The position numbers and the translations under genes are program-made. From NCBI RefSeq assembly GCF_029227915.1, contig NC_079881.1, positions 20,685,501 through 20,749,500 on the forward strand: a stretch of DNA of 64,000 nucleotides, given 5' to 3'. Of this stretch, positions 19,560-31,133 are shown in pieces. The notes beneath the pieces were generated by a model. It worked only from the letters and a program-made list of their open reading frames with translations, searched no databases and was not told the origin of the DNA. Source of the DNA: Hydractinia symbiolongicarpus (Eukaryota > Cnidaria > Hydrozoa > Anthoathecata > Hydractiniidae). Numbering within the stretch: position 1 is the first letter of the stretch; each line of letters begins with the position of its first letter.

Positions 19560-20850
19560 AAATTGACTAAATAAACTCTGTTTGTGAGAAGAAATATTTT
19601 AAACATTCTAACGCTGATGCTAATTTAGAAATTGATAATGCCATAAGTCAGGACTCACGTCACCGCTAGTTCTCGCATCGGCCACCTTCAAATCACTCTA
19701 GATCTTCCAGATATTCCAAACTTGCGGAGGAAAAGCTTAAAGGGAATTAAATTTGTTAAAACAAAAGAGGGAGATAGAGCTTGAAATATTGGAAGAAAAA
19801 GAAAATGTTAGAGAGAGATGATAAAGCTGAAATCGCCAGATTAAGAGAGATTATAATAGAAGAACATGTTGCTTCAAAAGATATGTCCGTTAGATCTCAA
19901 ATTTCACAGTCTTATTAGAAAGAATGAAAACTACAAAGTGCACGCACAATGATAAACTCGACCAGTTAAGTCTTAAAATTTGTACCAACCGCCAAAAACC
20001 TTTGAATATTAGACAGCAGAATTGAATGAGAAGAGAGAAATAATTTCATCCCAGATAGACTCATCTCCACAATATCCCTAGTGACTTTAACAAACATCTT
20101 CCTAAACCACATTTTTCCTCTTCAATAAGGAATCTACTAGAAAGCCATTAATTTTTCAACAGCGATGATGTACTGTCTGATACAACTTCGTCAGTCAATT
20201 AATATCCATATAAAAATCAGACTAAAGCTAGAGTACTTCGCTGGGAGTATGAATTAAGGAATCTACTAGTTATTGATCTATTTAGGTTCATTGGTTCGCC
20301 TAATAAATGGCCACAGTTTATTGAAAATTTTAATTCTAGAGTACACTTGAAGGTTTCCTTTGACGATAGCACAAGGATGGCGAAATTGATTAGTGTATGA
20401 CACGGTGAGGCAAAGAAGACGATGTTATCGACTGGTGCAAGTGACATATTTAACGCATCTGCATCATTGAAACGTGACCCCACAACATGTACTGACATGC
20501 CAAAAATTGATATCCGAGGCAATATCGGAACTGTTGATGATGATTTTCGTTCGTGGCTACGTGATAATACTATTTTAGATATATGATAGGATTTTATCAT
20601 ATGTTTTGGAATGTATATCTAGATTATCAGTGTAATACTCTACTGCTCATACGCATATATATATAACGTGACTTCGGCAATCCTGTTGATGTATCTTACT
20701 TTACATTAAAAAGCGTTCTTAACCTTCCTCCAATACCAACTCGCGACAGAAAATATCTCCATCGATATCAGCATGTTCTTAATTCTAATAATGCTTTGCT
20801 AATCTCTATGGGCTACAGATCTGCTATTAAAGGGGCTGTACGGTGAAAAA
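19560..20850 (+). pseudogene. BEL/Pao-type gag (DUF1759-like) relic
   Basis: Pieces of a BEL/Pao gag-like domain remain in several frames: RIGHLQITLDLPDIPNLRRK (19675-19735); a lysine/glutamate-rich coiled stretch (19740-19910); FIGSPNKWPQFIENFNSR (about 20285-20345), the F-G-S-xxW-xxF-xxF signature; DDSTRMAKLIS; a GEAKKTML block; and RDFGNPVDVSYFTLKSVLN (about 20670-20725). The stops, the frameshifts and a roughly 65-bp solo retrotransposon end (19920-19985) show it is long dead. No LTRs, protease, RT or integrase were found nearby. A minus-strand frame at 20217-20600 is a shadow. Confidence 0.6.
19920..19985 (-). mobile_element. Very short solo 3' end, family 3 (about 65 bp)
   Basis: Starts GAATGAAAACTACAAAGTGC then ACGCACAATGATAAACTCG, the family-3 terminus also seen at 27236, 33821, 44565 and 52840. 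It is embedded in the gag relic, so it is one of the shortest insertions of the family in the window. Confidence 0.65.
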
Positions 20851-21440
20851 AAATATACCTTATATCAGTTCTTCTCCATTTGTTATTAACGAAAATTACC
20901 TTCATTCACTTCGTATTTTATTATTATAGAAGCATAACCTTTTTTCTTCATTTACTTTCTTCGTGAAGCATGGTCTTTGCTCACCATCATGGCAGGAATA
21001 AGTCTGCATTGAAAGTTAGGCTGGATAAATATGTTTGCGTATGACGTAGAGCAATTCAGAACAAATCATAACAAACTCGTTGTATGGAATGTGAGGCAAT
21101 AAGTTAATGCTGTATTTATTTAAATTCGTGTATATATTAGACAGTTCGTAGCTAACTTACCCATGTATCATATATATCACATGAATTACTCATATATATA
21201 TATATAAATAATTAACGTTTTTGCACGAGGTACACCGTTTATTCCAAAATGAAAGGCTAGCGATGAAAATTATCAACTTAGGTCCTAGGATTTTTTTTTT
21301 ATAACTTTGTTGACGGAATAAAAGAATGGGAATTCGGGACTAAATGATAAATAGCCACAACGTGTTTTCAGCATGAGAATAACTTTTAAGAAAACACGCA
21401 TGAAAGGATATAGCAAGTTAGTGGGTTCGAAAGTTCTTCA
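20851..21440. other. AT-rich intergenic DNA with a short TA run
   Basis: No gene signal. A (TA)n run of about 16 bases lies near 21195, and an ATATATCACATGAATTACTC segment precedes it. Confidence 0.4.
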
Positions 21441-21454
21441 TATTTTTACAAACA

Positions 21455-22800
21455 TGTGTTGTGTTGCTTATGGCTGTGATAACAAAAAATAAAAAATAAA
21501 GACAAAACTTTTTCAGCTTGCCTAAGGATCCCCTAGTAAAAAAAGCTTGGATTGCTGCAATAGGGACTAAAGATCTCCTCATTCAAATTTTTAGTTTGCT
21601 CGGATCATTTCAACAAAAGTTGTTATGATCCAAGTTGGGACCGTCAGGTCAAACAGTTTTATAGCGATCGTTCTTGTGAACGAAGACTTTTGCCAAAATC
21701 AATACCCACTATATTCGCTCTCAAGTGTCCTTTTAAGGAACGCGCGACTTCAAAATCGAGAGGTGAAAAAAAAAAAAAAAAACAAGAGGTAAGCCCAATA
21801 TATATTGAAACATGTTTTTTCATCGCTGCTTTGCTCATAATTCCCTTTACTTTACATGTGAAATACGTAGCAAATTTACCTCATTCCCAGTGCTCTTGTA
21901 TTCAATTGCAAGATTACTGCACCTATTAATTTTTATTTTTGTAGTTAGTGGAAACAGCGTTGGCTGAGGAGCTTCCGCAATCCTCCTCCAAATCTTTCAA
22001 CAACCTTGAGTCATATCCAGACTGTGAATTTGAAGTTGTGAGAAACTTGTTGATTGGTATACAAGCTGTACCTAAAACAGATACAAGATGGACGCAGTAT
22101 AAAGATGCAACCTTCAGGAAAGCATCGACACAAAGATCTAGCTGTATAGCCGATGCACAAACACAAACGGTGGTCGCTGTTCCAGTAGCAATAGATGCAT
22201 CCTACCAAAGAGTCAGAAATTTGTTCGGAAATTTGTTTTCTACTTGGATATGGAGAATATTTTTTATTTGGGTATACATAATGACATGAATTATTCTATT
22301 TTTTTAAGATTCTGATTGTACGGATGAAATACTGGATACCGATTTGCAGGATGAGCTAATTGGAGACATAGCACCTGCAGTTTTAAATAGTACATTCAAC
22401 ATGTTACATAAAGGTACTTTGCGTAAGACTATTTTTGCAACAAATAATCCCTAATGAATACGAAAAAGTATAGGCACATTCTCTAAAGTTAGGTGACATT
22501 GGCAATACACTCGAGCTCCTTAGGCTATGTATCTTAGTTGACACAAATATATCAGAAGTTCAAATGCAGGTGTAAACGAGGAATAACATGTAGAAGAATA
22601 TTGTATTTCCGACAAGGAAAGTGATGATGAATTGGTCAGAAAAACTGTGAAGAGGTAATAATCTTAATTTGTCAATGATCACCTTTGGGATAGACTAGAA
22701 AATGCTAACGATTGTGAATTTACCTTTGTTTTCCAGAACTGATAAAAGCGACCCTAAGTACTCTCCATGCATGATACAGAAGAAGAGGATGAAGAAGATA
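21455..22800 (+). CDS. THAP-domain gene, multi-exon, exon 1 damaged
   Basis: The N-terminus fits a C2CH THAP zinc finger: MCCVAYGCDN (about 21454-21485), LPKDPLVKKAWIAAIGTKD (about 21516-21575), then VCSDHF (about 21597), with RRLLPKSIPTIFALKCPF following. Between the first two blocks an A-rich indel breaks the frame, and another shift lies before CSDHF. Splice-like signals follow: donor GAG/GTAAGC near 21788; acceptor TTTTTGTAG near 21943; a second exon (about 21945-22220); an acceptor TTTTTTAAG near 22308 with an exon encoding DEILDTDLQDELIGDIAP; a donor GTAATAATC near 22656; and an acceptor TTTTCCAG near 22737. THAP fingers bind DNA. This may be a host gene or part of a P-like transposon. 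No transposase domain was found. Confidence 0.5.
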
Positions 22801-23146
22801 AATTAGAAAGTAATGAATATAAAAACAGGGCAGCCAGTTGGTGTTTTCCTCGTGTAAATGCTTGGATAAATAACTCAATCATGGGATAATCAATTGTGAC
22901 TAAAGCTTACCAAAACATTAAGTACGATTGGACAAAAAACCGCTGAATATTATAAGTCAAAAAACAAGAGATTAAACCATACAATTTTTTTATTATTTTC
23001 AGTTTTAGCGAAATATTCGCGCAGCCGCAGACCAAATTTACCGTCTGGAATAGCCTTAAGATATGTTTATGCATATGGCTCTAAAGCCTTTTTAGGTTAT
23101 ATCCGCATGCATCAATTTTTGTTCATCATTTACTAGTTGAAGAAGA
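22801..23146. other. Intergenic DNA
   Basis: No supported feature. It may contain the end of the THAP gene's last exon or 3' UTR. Confidence 0.35.
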
Positions 23147-23147
23147 A

Positions 23148-23232
23148 AATAATTTACAAAGAGGTGGCTAGCCACCGCAATGATGAACTGAACCTGTTAG
23201 GCCTTTGGGAATAAGCTAGAGGTTGTTCTCCA
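23148..23232 (-). mobile_element. Short solo 3' end, family 2 (about 85 bp)
   Basis: Matches the family-2 terminus at 13889 and 14333 (GAAAATAATTTACAAAGAGG, GCCACCGCAATGATGAACT, CCTGTTAGGCCTTTGGGAAT) and stops after AGAGGTTGTTCTCC. It lies directly before a LINE relic. Confidence 0.75.
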
Positions 23233-24390
23233 GTAATCAAAAATTATACAATCCGTTAAAGATAAAAAATTAGACTGCTGTGTATTTCTAGATTTTTCAA
23301 AAGCTTTTGGTACTGTAAACCATGAAATGTTATTAAAAAATCTAGATTAATATGGAAATGGAGGTAGGAGTTTAGAAAGGTTAACAAGTTATTTAAATGA
23401 AAGCCCACAAAGAACCAAAATAGGTAATGTTCTATCAGAAATAAACAAAAGAAATGTGGAATACCACAAGGAAGTGTTTTAGGACCATTACTATTTTTAT
23501 ACATAAATGATATTTACACAACATCTACTATTATCAGCTTTCATCTATTTGCTGACGACACTAGTTTATTATTTTCTTACAAAAACCCACAATTTCTTGA
23601 GACAACTATCAACACAGAATTAAAACATGTCTCTGAATGGTTAAAGGCCAATAAACTAACTTTAAACATTTCAAAGTCTAAGTTTCACCCTCCTCAGAAA
23701 AAAACTGATAATATTGCTCTTACTATAAATAATATTCCAATAGAACAAAAATCATACTGTAAATATTTTGGAGTAAATATTCCAATAGAACAAAAATCAT
23801 ACTGTAAATATTTAGGAGCACTTTTAGATGAGAACATATCTTGGAAAGAGCATATACAAAACTTCACGAGGAATTGGTATTATTGCAAAACTGAGACACC
23901 TATTACCAAGGGACTTACTACGTATGATTTACTTTTCAATCACATATTACTTACAGCATTGAAAACTGAGGAAATGCTCAGCCAACGAAGCTGAAACCAA
24001 TCAAAGTAATTAGGAGAAAAGTTGTTTGTTTAATGACATCTAGTGATTGTACAGCACCCTCTGATCCTTTATTCTCACAATTTAATATACTCAATTTCGA
24101 TAACCTTACTGAAGCCAAACTCACATATAAAAATAATTTACTTCCATCGTGTATTAACCATATATTCCTTAGAAATGATAACCCTTCTAAACGTTTAATT
24201 ATTCCCAGTTGCAGAGCTATCACACTCGGCAGAACACATTACAAAACAAATTTCATTTCTGCTAGGTTTAATACCTTGTGGCATAATCTACCAAAATTTA
24301 TACAAAAGAAGAATTCTTAAGTACATTTCAAAAGATGTTTATGTAAATATTTCTTCGATAGAACTTTCTATAAAGATTATATATAAAAAG
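23233..24390 (+). pseudogene. LINE reverse transcriptase relic (CR1/L2-like)
   Basis: RT motifs occur in successive frames: CCVFLDFSKAFGTVNHE (about 23275-23325, motif A); GIPQGSVLGPLLFLYINDI (about 23458-23515, motif B); FADDTSLLF (about 23550, motif C); WLKANKLTLNISKSKF (motif D); KYLGALLDENISWKEHI (motif E); and a C-terminal frame 24033-24320 ending FNTLWHNLPKFIQK. Frameshifts and a local duplication (NIPIEQKSYCKYFG/LG near 23735-23815) break it. The fingers and the endonuclease are missing. The sequence is more AT-rich than the LINE at 4.6 kb and belongs to another family. Confidence 0.75.
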
Positions 24391-24436
24391 AATAAAAATT
24401 ACAAAGTGCACGCAATAATAAACTCGACCATTAAGA
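24391..24436 (-). mobile_element. About 45-bp solo 3' end, family 3
   Basis: GAATAAAAATTACAAAGTGC then ACGCAATAATAAACTCGACC is the family-3 terminus, ending after about 45 bp within the LINE 3' UTR. It is the shortest solo end noticed. Confidence 0.55.
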
Positions 24437-26850
24437 AGTTTATTTTTTCTCTTCTTTTTTGTTTACCACCTTATAACTTTGTTTATATGGATATATAGAT
24501 TAGGTGCATCTTGTGTATATATAGTTTATGCGCATCTTTTTATCTATCCTACAATTTTAAATAACAGATTCTTTTATAGTTTTTTTTGTTAGTTTTTTTT
24601 TTCGAAGTTCATTACATATATATGTCATGTGCTCTTTTTTATTCTCTTTTCTTACATTTTTCTTCCATTAATTTGTTTCGGCATTTTTTTTAATTTTTAA
24701 ATTTATATTCTTTGCAACACAGTTGTTTTTTGAAAATACCCCACCTCTATCACCCATATTTTATACTATAAACTAACCTACGTCAATCCTGCCACCCATC
24801 ATCCAACTACCCGCAGGGTTACTTAGACTCAATAGCCCAATGGGTTTTTTTCATTGTAATCTCAGCTGTAACAACTGTCTTGTGATATTCAATTTTAAGA
24901 CCACAGTACGTGCTTTATTGCGGAGCGTAGCGGAGCCCAATTTCCTCATTATATAAGCCAAAAATGAGGCTGTATAGGATTTCCGCGTCTCGCCCCAATA
25001 CATTAAAAATATTGAGCACCCTCCCCGACTACGAAATTTAGACAAATTAGACTGTGTTTCCCAGTAACTTTGCCTGGTAATTTTTCCCGTAAGTTCCGAG
25101 TATTTGGAGTTTTTGTTGTTTTTTAAAGATGGTGCTAAGCGTAGCTAGCTAGAAACGATAGGAAAATTTCAAGAAAGAAGTGGAGGTTTGTACCAAATAT
25201 ATCACACTATTTTTAAATGTTATGAACTCCTTATTTAGCCTTACTTACTATTTTACGAATTAGCTAGATAGCATAAAAAAGAACACACCGTGCCATATAG
25301 CTAGCATCAAACTAGCTACAAGGCTAGCATAAAATTATCTGCTTAGCCTGGAATATGGGTCTATATCTATGGGTCAGATTTTCTGCCTACCCCCTATGCT
25401 AGCTAGCTATACACACTACATAGTGAGTGGGCTAATATCCCATCACATAGCTTGCTCTAACTACAATCACCACAAAATGTGTTGCCTCTGCCAATTTTAT
25501 ACTACAAACTAAGTACCAAAATTTTAGCAAAGTCAGGAAAAGAACATAACCAGCCTGGTATTTTTCAGATAGTACTTTCCGTTCTTACTCATGATCAATG
25601 TTTATAAAGGCATGTCACGTGTAATCGGTTATGTTGCTTATCCGCAAAGATCAGTTTTTAACATTGAGGGGGAATGGAGAGCCATCTTTTTTGTAGCGAT
25701 TGTAGCTATATATATTGTACACACGTTGGGAAATACACTTTTTTAACCTTGCTACTGAACATACACCTCTCATTTCTTATTACTGAGGCGTTTTATATTC
25801 TGACAAGCGACTCTCATGCAATCGTCAACATCCATTAAAAATCTTTAAATATAATCATTATTTCTTATTTAATTTCCGAAGATGTACAAATAATGTCCCT
25901 AATTTCTGTTTCTGTAACTTGACCTGATCTTTACACCAATGTGGCTCTAGCAACGTTTTTGTTCAGTTTAGATTAACAGATTTTTAGGCTACCGTTATGA
26001 AAACGTGTTGCAAAATGAACATACACTTGCTTGATTTTTAGCTGAACAGGGGCTTGTGTTTTTTTAAACTGACGTCACAATAATGGTTTTTCGGAAACTG
26101 TGTTACGCCTATGAGATGTCACGATTGATCTTCCACAGAAACTTTTTTCAATACAATATTGCAGGGTTTTTTTTGCTTACAGAAGGTAAAAACAGGTTAA
26201 ACTGTATTCTGACTTTTAAATGAAAATTTTCTACAAAGTAAAATTGTTTTTCGCTGCGTAAGTTAACAACAGGTTGTTCACTGTTTGTTTGTTTGTCTGT
26301 TGTATAGTTTTTTAGAATTGGTGTTTTGCCGAAACGTATGTGCGAAACAGTATACCTGTACAAATCACTCAACCCAGTGTTAACAACAAGCTGTTACCTG
26401 TTTCTACTTAACAGAATTTGCGCTAATCTTTTATTTGAAATGGTATTAAACCTATATGGATGTGCAACATTGTTTACTGTACTAAGCACTCACCCTGGGT
26501 TGAAATTCACTTTTTAAGTTTTGCCAGAAACATTTCGAAAAAATCCGCTAAGATGGACACAACATATAAACTCTATTTTTGCAGAAAAGTTATTATTTGA
26601 AAAATATATTATACTTGAAATATCTTGTGTGTGCTTCACATAATTTATGATATATTGCATACTTGTACTATGAATGTGTGACACAGTTTACAAAACGTAT
26701 AAATCACACCAGACGTTTAACGCCAGGTGTTATAGTTACTTGTGACTAAACCAGACATTTCAACGCCAGGTCCCTCTACCTAGTTAGTAAAAAGGCTATG
26801 TGAGCATATACAAGATGTACATGTAAAGTTCTTCATATATACATATTCAT
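24437..26850. other. AT-rich intergenic DNA, LINE 3' UTR at left, GCTAGCTA tracts
   Basis: The left part to about 24860 is pyrimidine-rich, with AGACTCAATAGCCCAATGGG, reminiscent of CR1-like 3' UTRs. The stretch 25140-25420 is rich in GCTAGCTA. From 26300 to 26800, phrases like AACCCAGTGTTAACAACAAG and CCAGACGTTTAACGCCAGGT recur loosely and resemble 48300-48560. No gene was recognised. Confidence 0.4.
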
Positions 26851-26918
26851 GCCCTGTTGTCTAATGGCTATGAGACTCATACAGATGACAGATCCAGGTT
26901 CAAATCCTGGACAGGGCT
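26851..26918 (+). tRNA. tRNA-like sequence, shortened (probably pseudogene or SINE head)
   Basis: The outer 7-bp acceptor stem GCCCTGT/ACAGGGC is perfect. A D-arm GTCT...AGAC and a perfect T-arm CCAGG-TTCAAAT-CCTGG follow, with a good B box GGTTCAAATCC and an A-box-like TGTCTAATGGC. The total is only about 67 nt. The anticodon arm (TCATACAGATGACAGA) does not form a standard 5-bp stem with a 7-nt loop, and there is almost no variable loop, so no anticodon can be assigned. It may be a decayed tRNA or the head of a tRNA-derived SINE. Confidence 0.5.
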
Positions 26919-27235
26919 AGGAAAAACATAATTATCTTGCGCCTACAACAACCAGGTAAATGTTTTCCCTTCTTCGTTGACTTCTCTGATTTTTTCTATA
27001 TCTTGACTTTTTAATGTTGTTGTCATTGGAGCCAAGTTAACTTTTAATCTCATATTTATCAAAAAATAACAGTTTTTTGGCATTATGACAGATTGTTTAA
27101 ATACTTGCATTGGAACATAATTCTGTTAACATGATTCATTGTATATTTATTGACCTGATATAAATTGCTATTGAGATTGAAATATTTGCACCTCAATATG
27201 TTCTATACTCCTGCCATAACATGATAAATATCTTA

Positions 27236-27835
27236 GAAGAATGAAAATTTTAAAGTGCACACACAATGAACATGCTTATATAAAGGAACACAGTTCTTCC
27301 TTTTTCCAAGGAGATAATTGGCACAAAAATTGAACAAACAAACAGACAGAGAGAGCAGAACAGGACTTCTGTAAAGGGTAAAGGGTGTCGACTCATATTC
27401 CTCAACCAAGGTACCTAAAATGTCTAGCTGAGTCACCTCAAAAGATGTCTGCGAACATTCTTCAGCAGGAATTAGACATTTCCTTCATCCATAACTTTTC
27501 ATCTGTCCTACCCTGTACAACCTTGTGTGACTAGGGTAAGAAGTGGAGTCGTCACTCTCCAAGGATAAGACCAGTGCAGTCAAACACCCTTGCTGGAATA
27601 ATTTTTATTTTGTTTCTTGTTTCTCTGTTTTGTTTTTTGTTATTTCCTTTTTGGCTGGGGTAATAATTGGAGTCGTCACTCTCCAAAGATAGGACCTGGT
27701 AAGTCAACCCTCCCTTGCTGGGGTAATAAGTGGAGTCGTCACTCTCCATAGAAAAGACTACAAAAAAAAACTAAAAAAGAAACTAAATAAAAAAAAACTA
27801 AGAATAGTCACCCCCCCTTGCTGACATAAACCGGA
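27236..27835 (-). mobile_element. Family-3 3' UTR attached to its USP ORF
   Basis: The minus strand reads from the ORF end into three tandem GGGGTAATAAGTGGAGTCGT modules (27538, 27657 and 27718), then the TGTCTAG-type structure (27421-27478), then the terminus with TTTTCATTCTTC near 27236. It matches the solo ends at 33821, 43966 and 52215. Unlike those, it is continuous with USP coding sequence, which ties the family-3 terminus to a USP-carrying element. Confidence 0.75.
27421..27478 (-). other. Structured 3'-UTR element, copy 2
   Basis: A TGTCTA/TAGACA outer stem with an inner CTTTTGAGGTG hairpin region. One stem position has decayed (ACATC instead of ACCTC). Confidence 0.55.
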
Positions 27836-27849
27836 AGTTGTGGTGCTTA

Positions 27850-28510
27850 CTGCAATTTACTTAAGCTCTTCAAGGAAAAAGATGTAAGATTGTACACGAT
27901 TAAGCAAGCTTTGTTACAAGGGACAACTGCTCGTCCGTTGCAATGAAACCTATTACCATGCACTTGGTTATAAGCAACAGTAGCGTAATGGCCATTGTTC
28001 AAATTTCCAGAGTGGTTAATTACAGCCCCTAAGTTGTAGTGCTTGTTACAAGAGGACTTTACCGTCTACGGTGATAGGTATAGAAACGGTGCTCGGATAA
28101 GATGCGACAGGAGAACAAACCTTAGACACAAGACCTTTGTTATAGGCAAAGCGCTTTAATTGCAGAACCAAAATTGAACTCTGCGACCTCTTTTTCAACT
28201 GTTGCAGTTTGGTAACTATTGCAGTAGTGACAGTAGTACGAGTTGACAATTCTTCGCTCTCCAAAAAGTTATCTATTGAAGATTGTACAGTCGATGTCAA
28301 GGGCAGTTGAAGAAATGGACTTACTTGCTCAGAGGTGGTAATATTATTGCAAGCTCTACAAGTAGTGCAGATTTTCACACGAGTGTTGAATAATCTACCA
28401 TAGAAAGGAAAGCCTTAGGAGAACTCTGGTATGAGTAACTCAAGAATCTCTACGGCATCTTGCTGTGAAAACGGATTAAAAGCAGCGCCCCTTGCATTAG
28501 AAACATGGCT
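27850..28510 (-). pseudogene. Family-3 USP domain (frameshifted)
   Basis: Minus-strand order: a QQDAVEIL segment (about 28440-28470); a stop; a frame 28046-28378 with zinc-ribbon-like CTTCRAC, LQLPLTSTVQSSIDNFLE and VLQLKRFAYNKG; then a shift into VINHSGNLNNGHYATVAYNQ (about 27960-28025), FHCNGRAVV (about 27925-27950) and CLIVYN. The His box keeps GHY. In the third box the conserved residue is the Asn (CNG versus CND in family 1), supporting Asn as the third catalytic residue. Identity to family 1 is low outside the motifs, so the USP has been inherited for a long time. The Cys box was not found upstream. Confidence 0.75.
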
Positions 28511-29050
28511 TTTTAATGCATTTAGAAATGAATAAGGGTTCCCTGGAACCTTGGAGGAGGATAATTTGCGTAGAATACAAAACTTTTACCTATCACCATA
28601 TTGAAATCATTTGCAGAGATGGTTGTGGCAACTGCGATCCTAACAAGTTGTGGAAAACAGTATTGTTGAGAGCGCCCCAAGCTCCTGTGTCAGCAAATTT
28701 TAGCCATGAAATTTGTTGTTTTCTCTCTATTTTTTTGAGCTTTTCAATATCTGCTGGTTGCTAAGAAAGAACACTGTGGGTTTTATCCAGGTTAGCTTTC
28801 AGCAGCTTAGACTCTTCAGTGGAACCGGCAGCAAAAACGTCTAGCAAAAAAACTTCCAATTTTTCGGGAAGTTTCATTTGAAGACGCAATTTCAATGGTG
28901 ATTGGTGGTGAAGAGGGACAAATTATATTAAAATCGATATCCGAAGGGGTAGTCCTAATACGGTCTGTGTCAATAACATTTTGAAAATCATGGTTAAAAA
29001 GATTTGGATCTTTTGTAGACCAAAATGAATCCCACCGGCGACCTAAGCTT
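28511..29050 (-). pseudogene. Degenerate coding remnant upstream of the family-3 USP
   Basis: Open minus-strand fragments such as FADTGAWGALNNTVFHNL (about 28640-28700) and KLKKIERKQQISW (about 28700-28740) have coding-like composition but no motif I can name. Position suggests the linker or RLE end of the family-3 ORF or an unrelated nested relic. It is poorly supported. Confidence 0.25.
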
Positions 29051-29342
29051 GGTGGGTGTGACAGATAACAATTGGGTTGAGGCTGCCAACTTTATTGCGG
29101 GCTCAGCAGGCATGTTTTGAATGCCATCCCACAACTCAACCTATTGACCCCTTGCGCGTAAGTACTACCTGTCTATTGCTGAATACTTCACTTATAACTG
29201 GTAACTGACAATGGGGAGTGATGTTTAAAGTAACACAAATGCATGCGAGAGAAAACAGCACAAACATACACACGCACAAACGTACACACACAAAAAAACA
29301 AACAAACAAACAAAAACCAAAAAGGAACTAGTCTTACCCAGT
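29051..29342. other. Flank with an AC/AAAC-rich stretch
   Basis: Includes a simple-sequence stretch of ACACAC and repeated AAAC near 29265-29315. The last bases, CTAGTCTTACCCAGTGT, match one 19-bp unit of the family-1 5' UTR. Confidence 0.5.
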
Positions 29343-31133
29343 GTGAAAAAGGTTTACAATACAGCAAGTATCTTGTCTACAGGGACGGTGGTTGTCAAAT
29401 CTGGGGTCAGGCGAAGGTGCCAAATACACTTTCTTGCTTCTCACAAGCATAAGTACTGTCCAACTTGGACCTAAAACTATTCTTCAAGAAAATCGTAAAG
29501 AGAAAAAACAATCCTTCTATCACAAACAATACGACACAAGACAGAGCTAACAACACCCTCCTGTGCGCCAGAACTTGTGACTCTGGCTGTAGCTTTCCAC
29601 ATGTGTTACAGGGCCCCAACACTCCGCCTTACACAGGAAGTTGTCACGACAGGACCAGCCTGTCGATATTTTGACTAAGGACAGCAGGGTGGTCAAGCCT
29701 GAAGAACAAGTTAGTAAACTTGGGCACCTTACTGAACTGGGGTAAAAAGTGGGGTCGTTACACCCAAAGCTTCTTATAAGTTACCAGAGAAGAATGAGCT
29801 GAACTCTTTACCCTCAGGGTATTAACGGTAAACTGGCTTGTATGAACCAGCTGGGGTAATACAAAACCGCTCAGATTTACATTTTCCTCCCCATGACCCT
29901 GGTAGTACAGGTTTAAAGCAACAGCGAAGGTATTTTATAAAGAGGGAAAAAAAAGAAAAAGAAACCAACAAAAAAAAACTAGCAGCGGGCATAAAAGTAA
30001 GCATATTATGTAGTGCTGTTCAGCGTTCTTGGATCAACTTTGCTTATTGCCTTATCATTGCAGAGGTACTAAAAGTTTGTGGTCCGATCTTTGATATGGG
30101 CCCAATAGTTGCCTGCATTCAATGTTCCAGAGTGATTTATCACAGCTACCAAAGCATACTTTTGGATAAAAGGTGTGTCCGAGTCACTAGATATCGGGAT
30201 ATTGAGATAAGGATTACAAGAGGAAAAACTTTTAACAAATTTATTATCCTTAACCAGATGTTCTCCATTTCTTGCAAACCTTTTCAGGTGCAAGGTTAAA
30301 ATTTCGCTATTCCTTGTAATCCTTGTTTCCCTTGTGCTTTCTTGGTGCAGGGAACATTGTGGGCAAAACCATTTAATTTCATTCTTCAGATTTTCAGAAG
30401 CTAAAAATATATTAACTGACACTCTGGAAGGCGGCGACAGTGTTAGGATGTCCTGATTTTCAACAGTAACTGAAGAACAGAGACATGTCTTACAGGTAAC
30501 TGACACCAAAACTTCTGTCCATTACCGAGAACCCTTTCAATTTATGAAAAACAAGAAGTAACATCTCTGCCACATATTGCTGAGAATTGCATTGGAAGGT
30601 TGTATTTCCAGAAGAATGTATCTTACGTTCTAGGTCCTTGAGAAAGTTTGAAGGATCAACGGGGGTCAAAGAACGGTTTAACATGGTCATGTTAAGAGCA
30701 ATCACTCTCATAATTGGCGACAAACGGGATGAGTCCGAAGCACTCTGGGACCATAAGGATGTAATAGTACTTAGTGCTTGCAAAATAACATTGGCATAGC
30801 ACGTATTGCCTTTGTTTACAAAACCTGCATTTATAAAAATTGTCTTTGTTTTGGCATTAGTTTTGTTATGGTTGATTTTTAGAGAGACCAGAGGGCGTGG
30901 ACCTGATAAACAACCCTTGGGCATTTCTTTTACGGAAGCTGGATTACTATTACGAGATGCAACAGACTTGGGCGGAAGAGTCTTTCTCGTTCCGAGTGCC
31001 TTAAATAAGGAGTCTTGAGACCAGTCTCCTGATCCTCGAGCAATCCATACACAGAAAAAAGCTGTCATACTGATTTTACCAAGGTTTTTGGCGGTGGAAT
31101 ATGCCATTTTGTTGGAAAAACCCGGCCTTCTAT
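29343..31133 (-). mobile_element. 5'-truncated family-1 copy, about 1.8 kb
   Basis: Contains the end of the RLE region, the USP and the 3' UTR of family 1 in the minus orientation. Homology starts at about 31133 (GFSNKMAYSTAK, equivalent to GFTNKLAYSTAN of the full-length ORF) and ends with the terminus GGTTTACAATACAGCAAG at 29348. The 3' UTR lacks about 120 bp of the AT-rich block present in the full-length copy. Protein divergence from the full copy is clear but motifs align throughout, so it is an older or separate lineage. Confidence 0.85.
30069..31107 (-). pseudogene. Family-1 USP with a mutated catalytic His
   Basis: The first frame (30490-31107) starts MAYSTAKNLGKIS and includes a complete Cys box NKGNTCYAN (about 30790-30820) and QQYVAEML. 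A frameshift near 30500 moves to a second frame (30069-30509) with the zinc ribbon (TCKTCLC, WFCPQC), LHLKRF, VKDNKF and INHSGTLNAGNYWAHI. The catalytic His of GHY is Asn here (GNY), and the following Trp codon of the WY box is a stop (TAG) although YLCND follows. The protease would be inactive even if the frame were restored. Confidence 0.85.
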
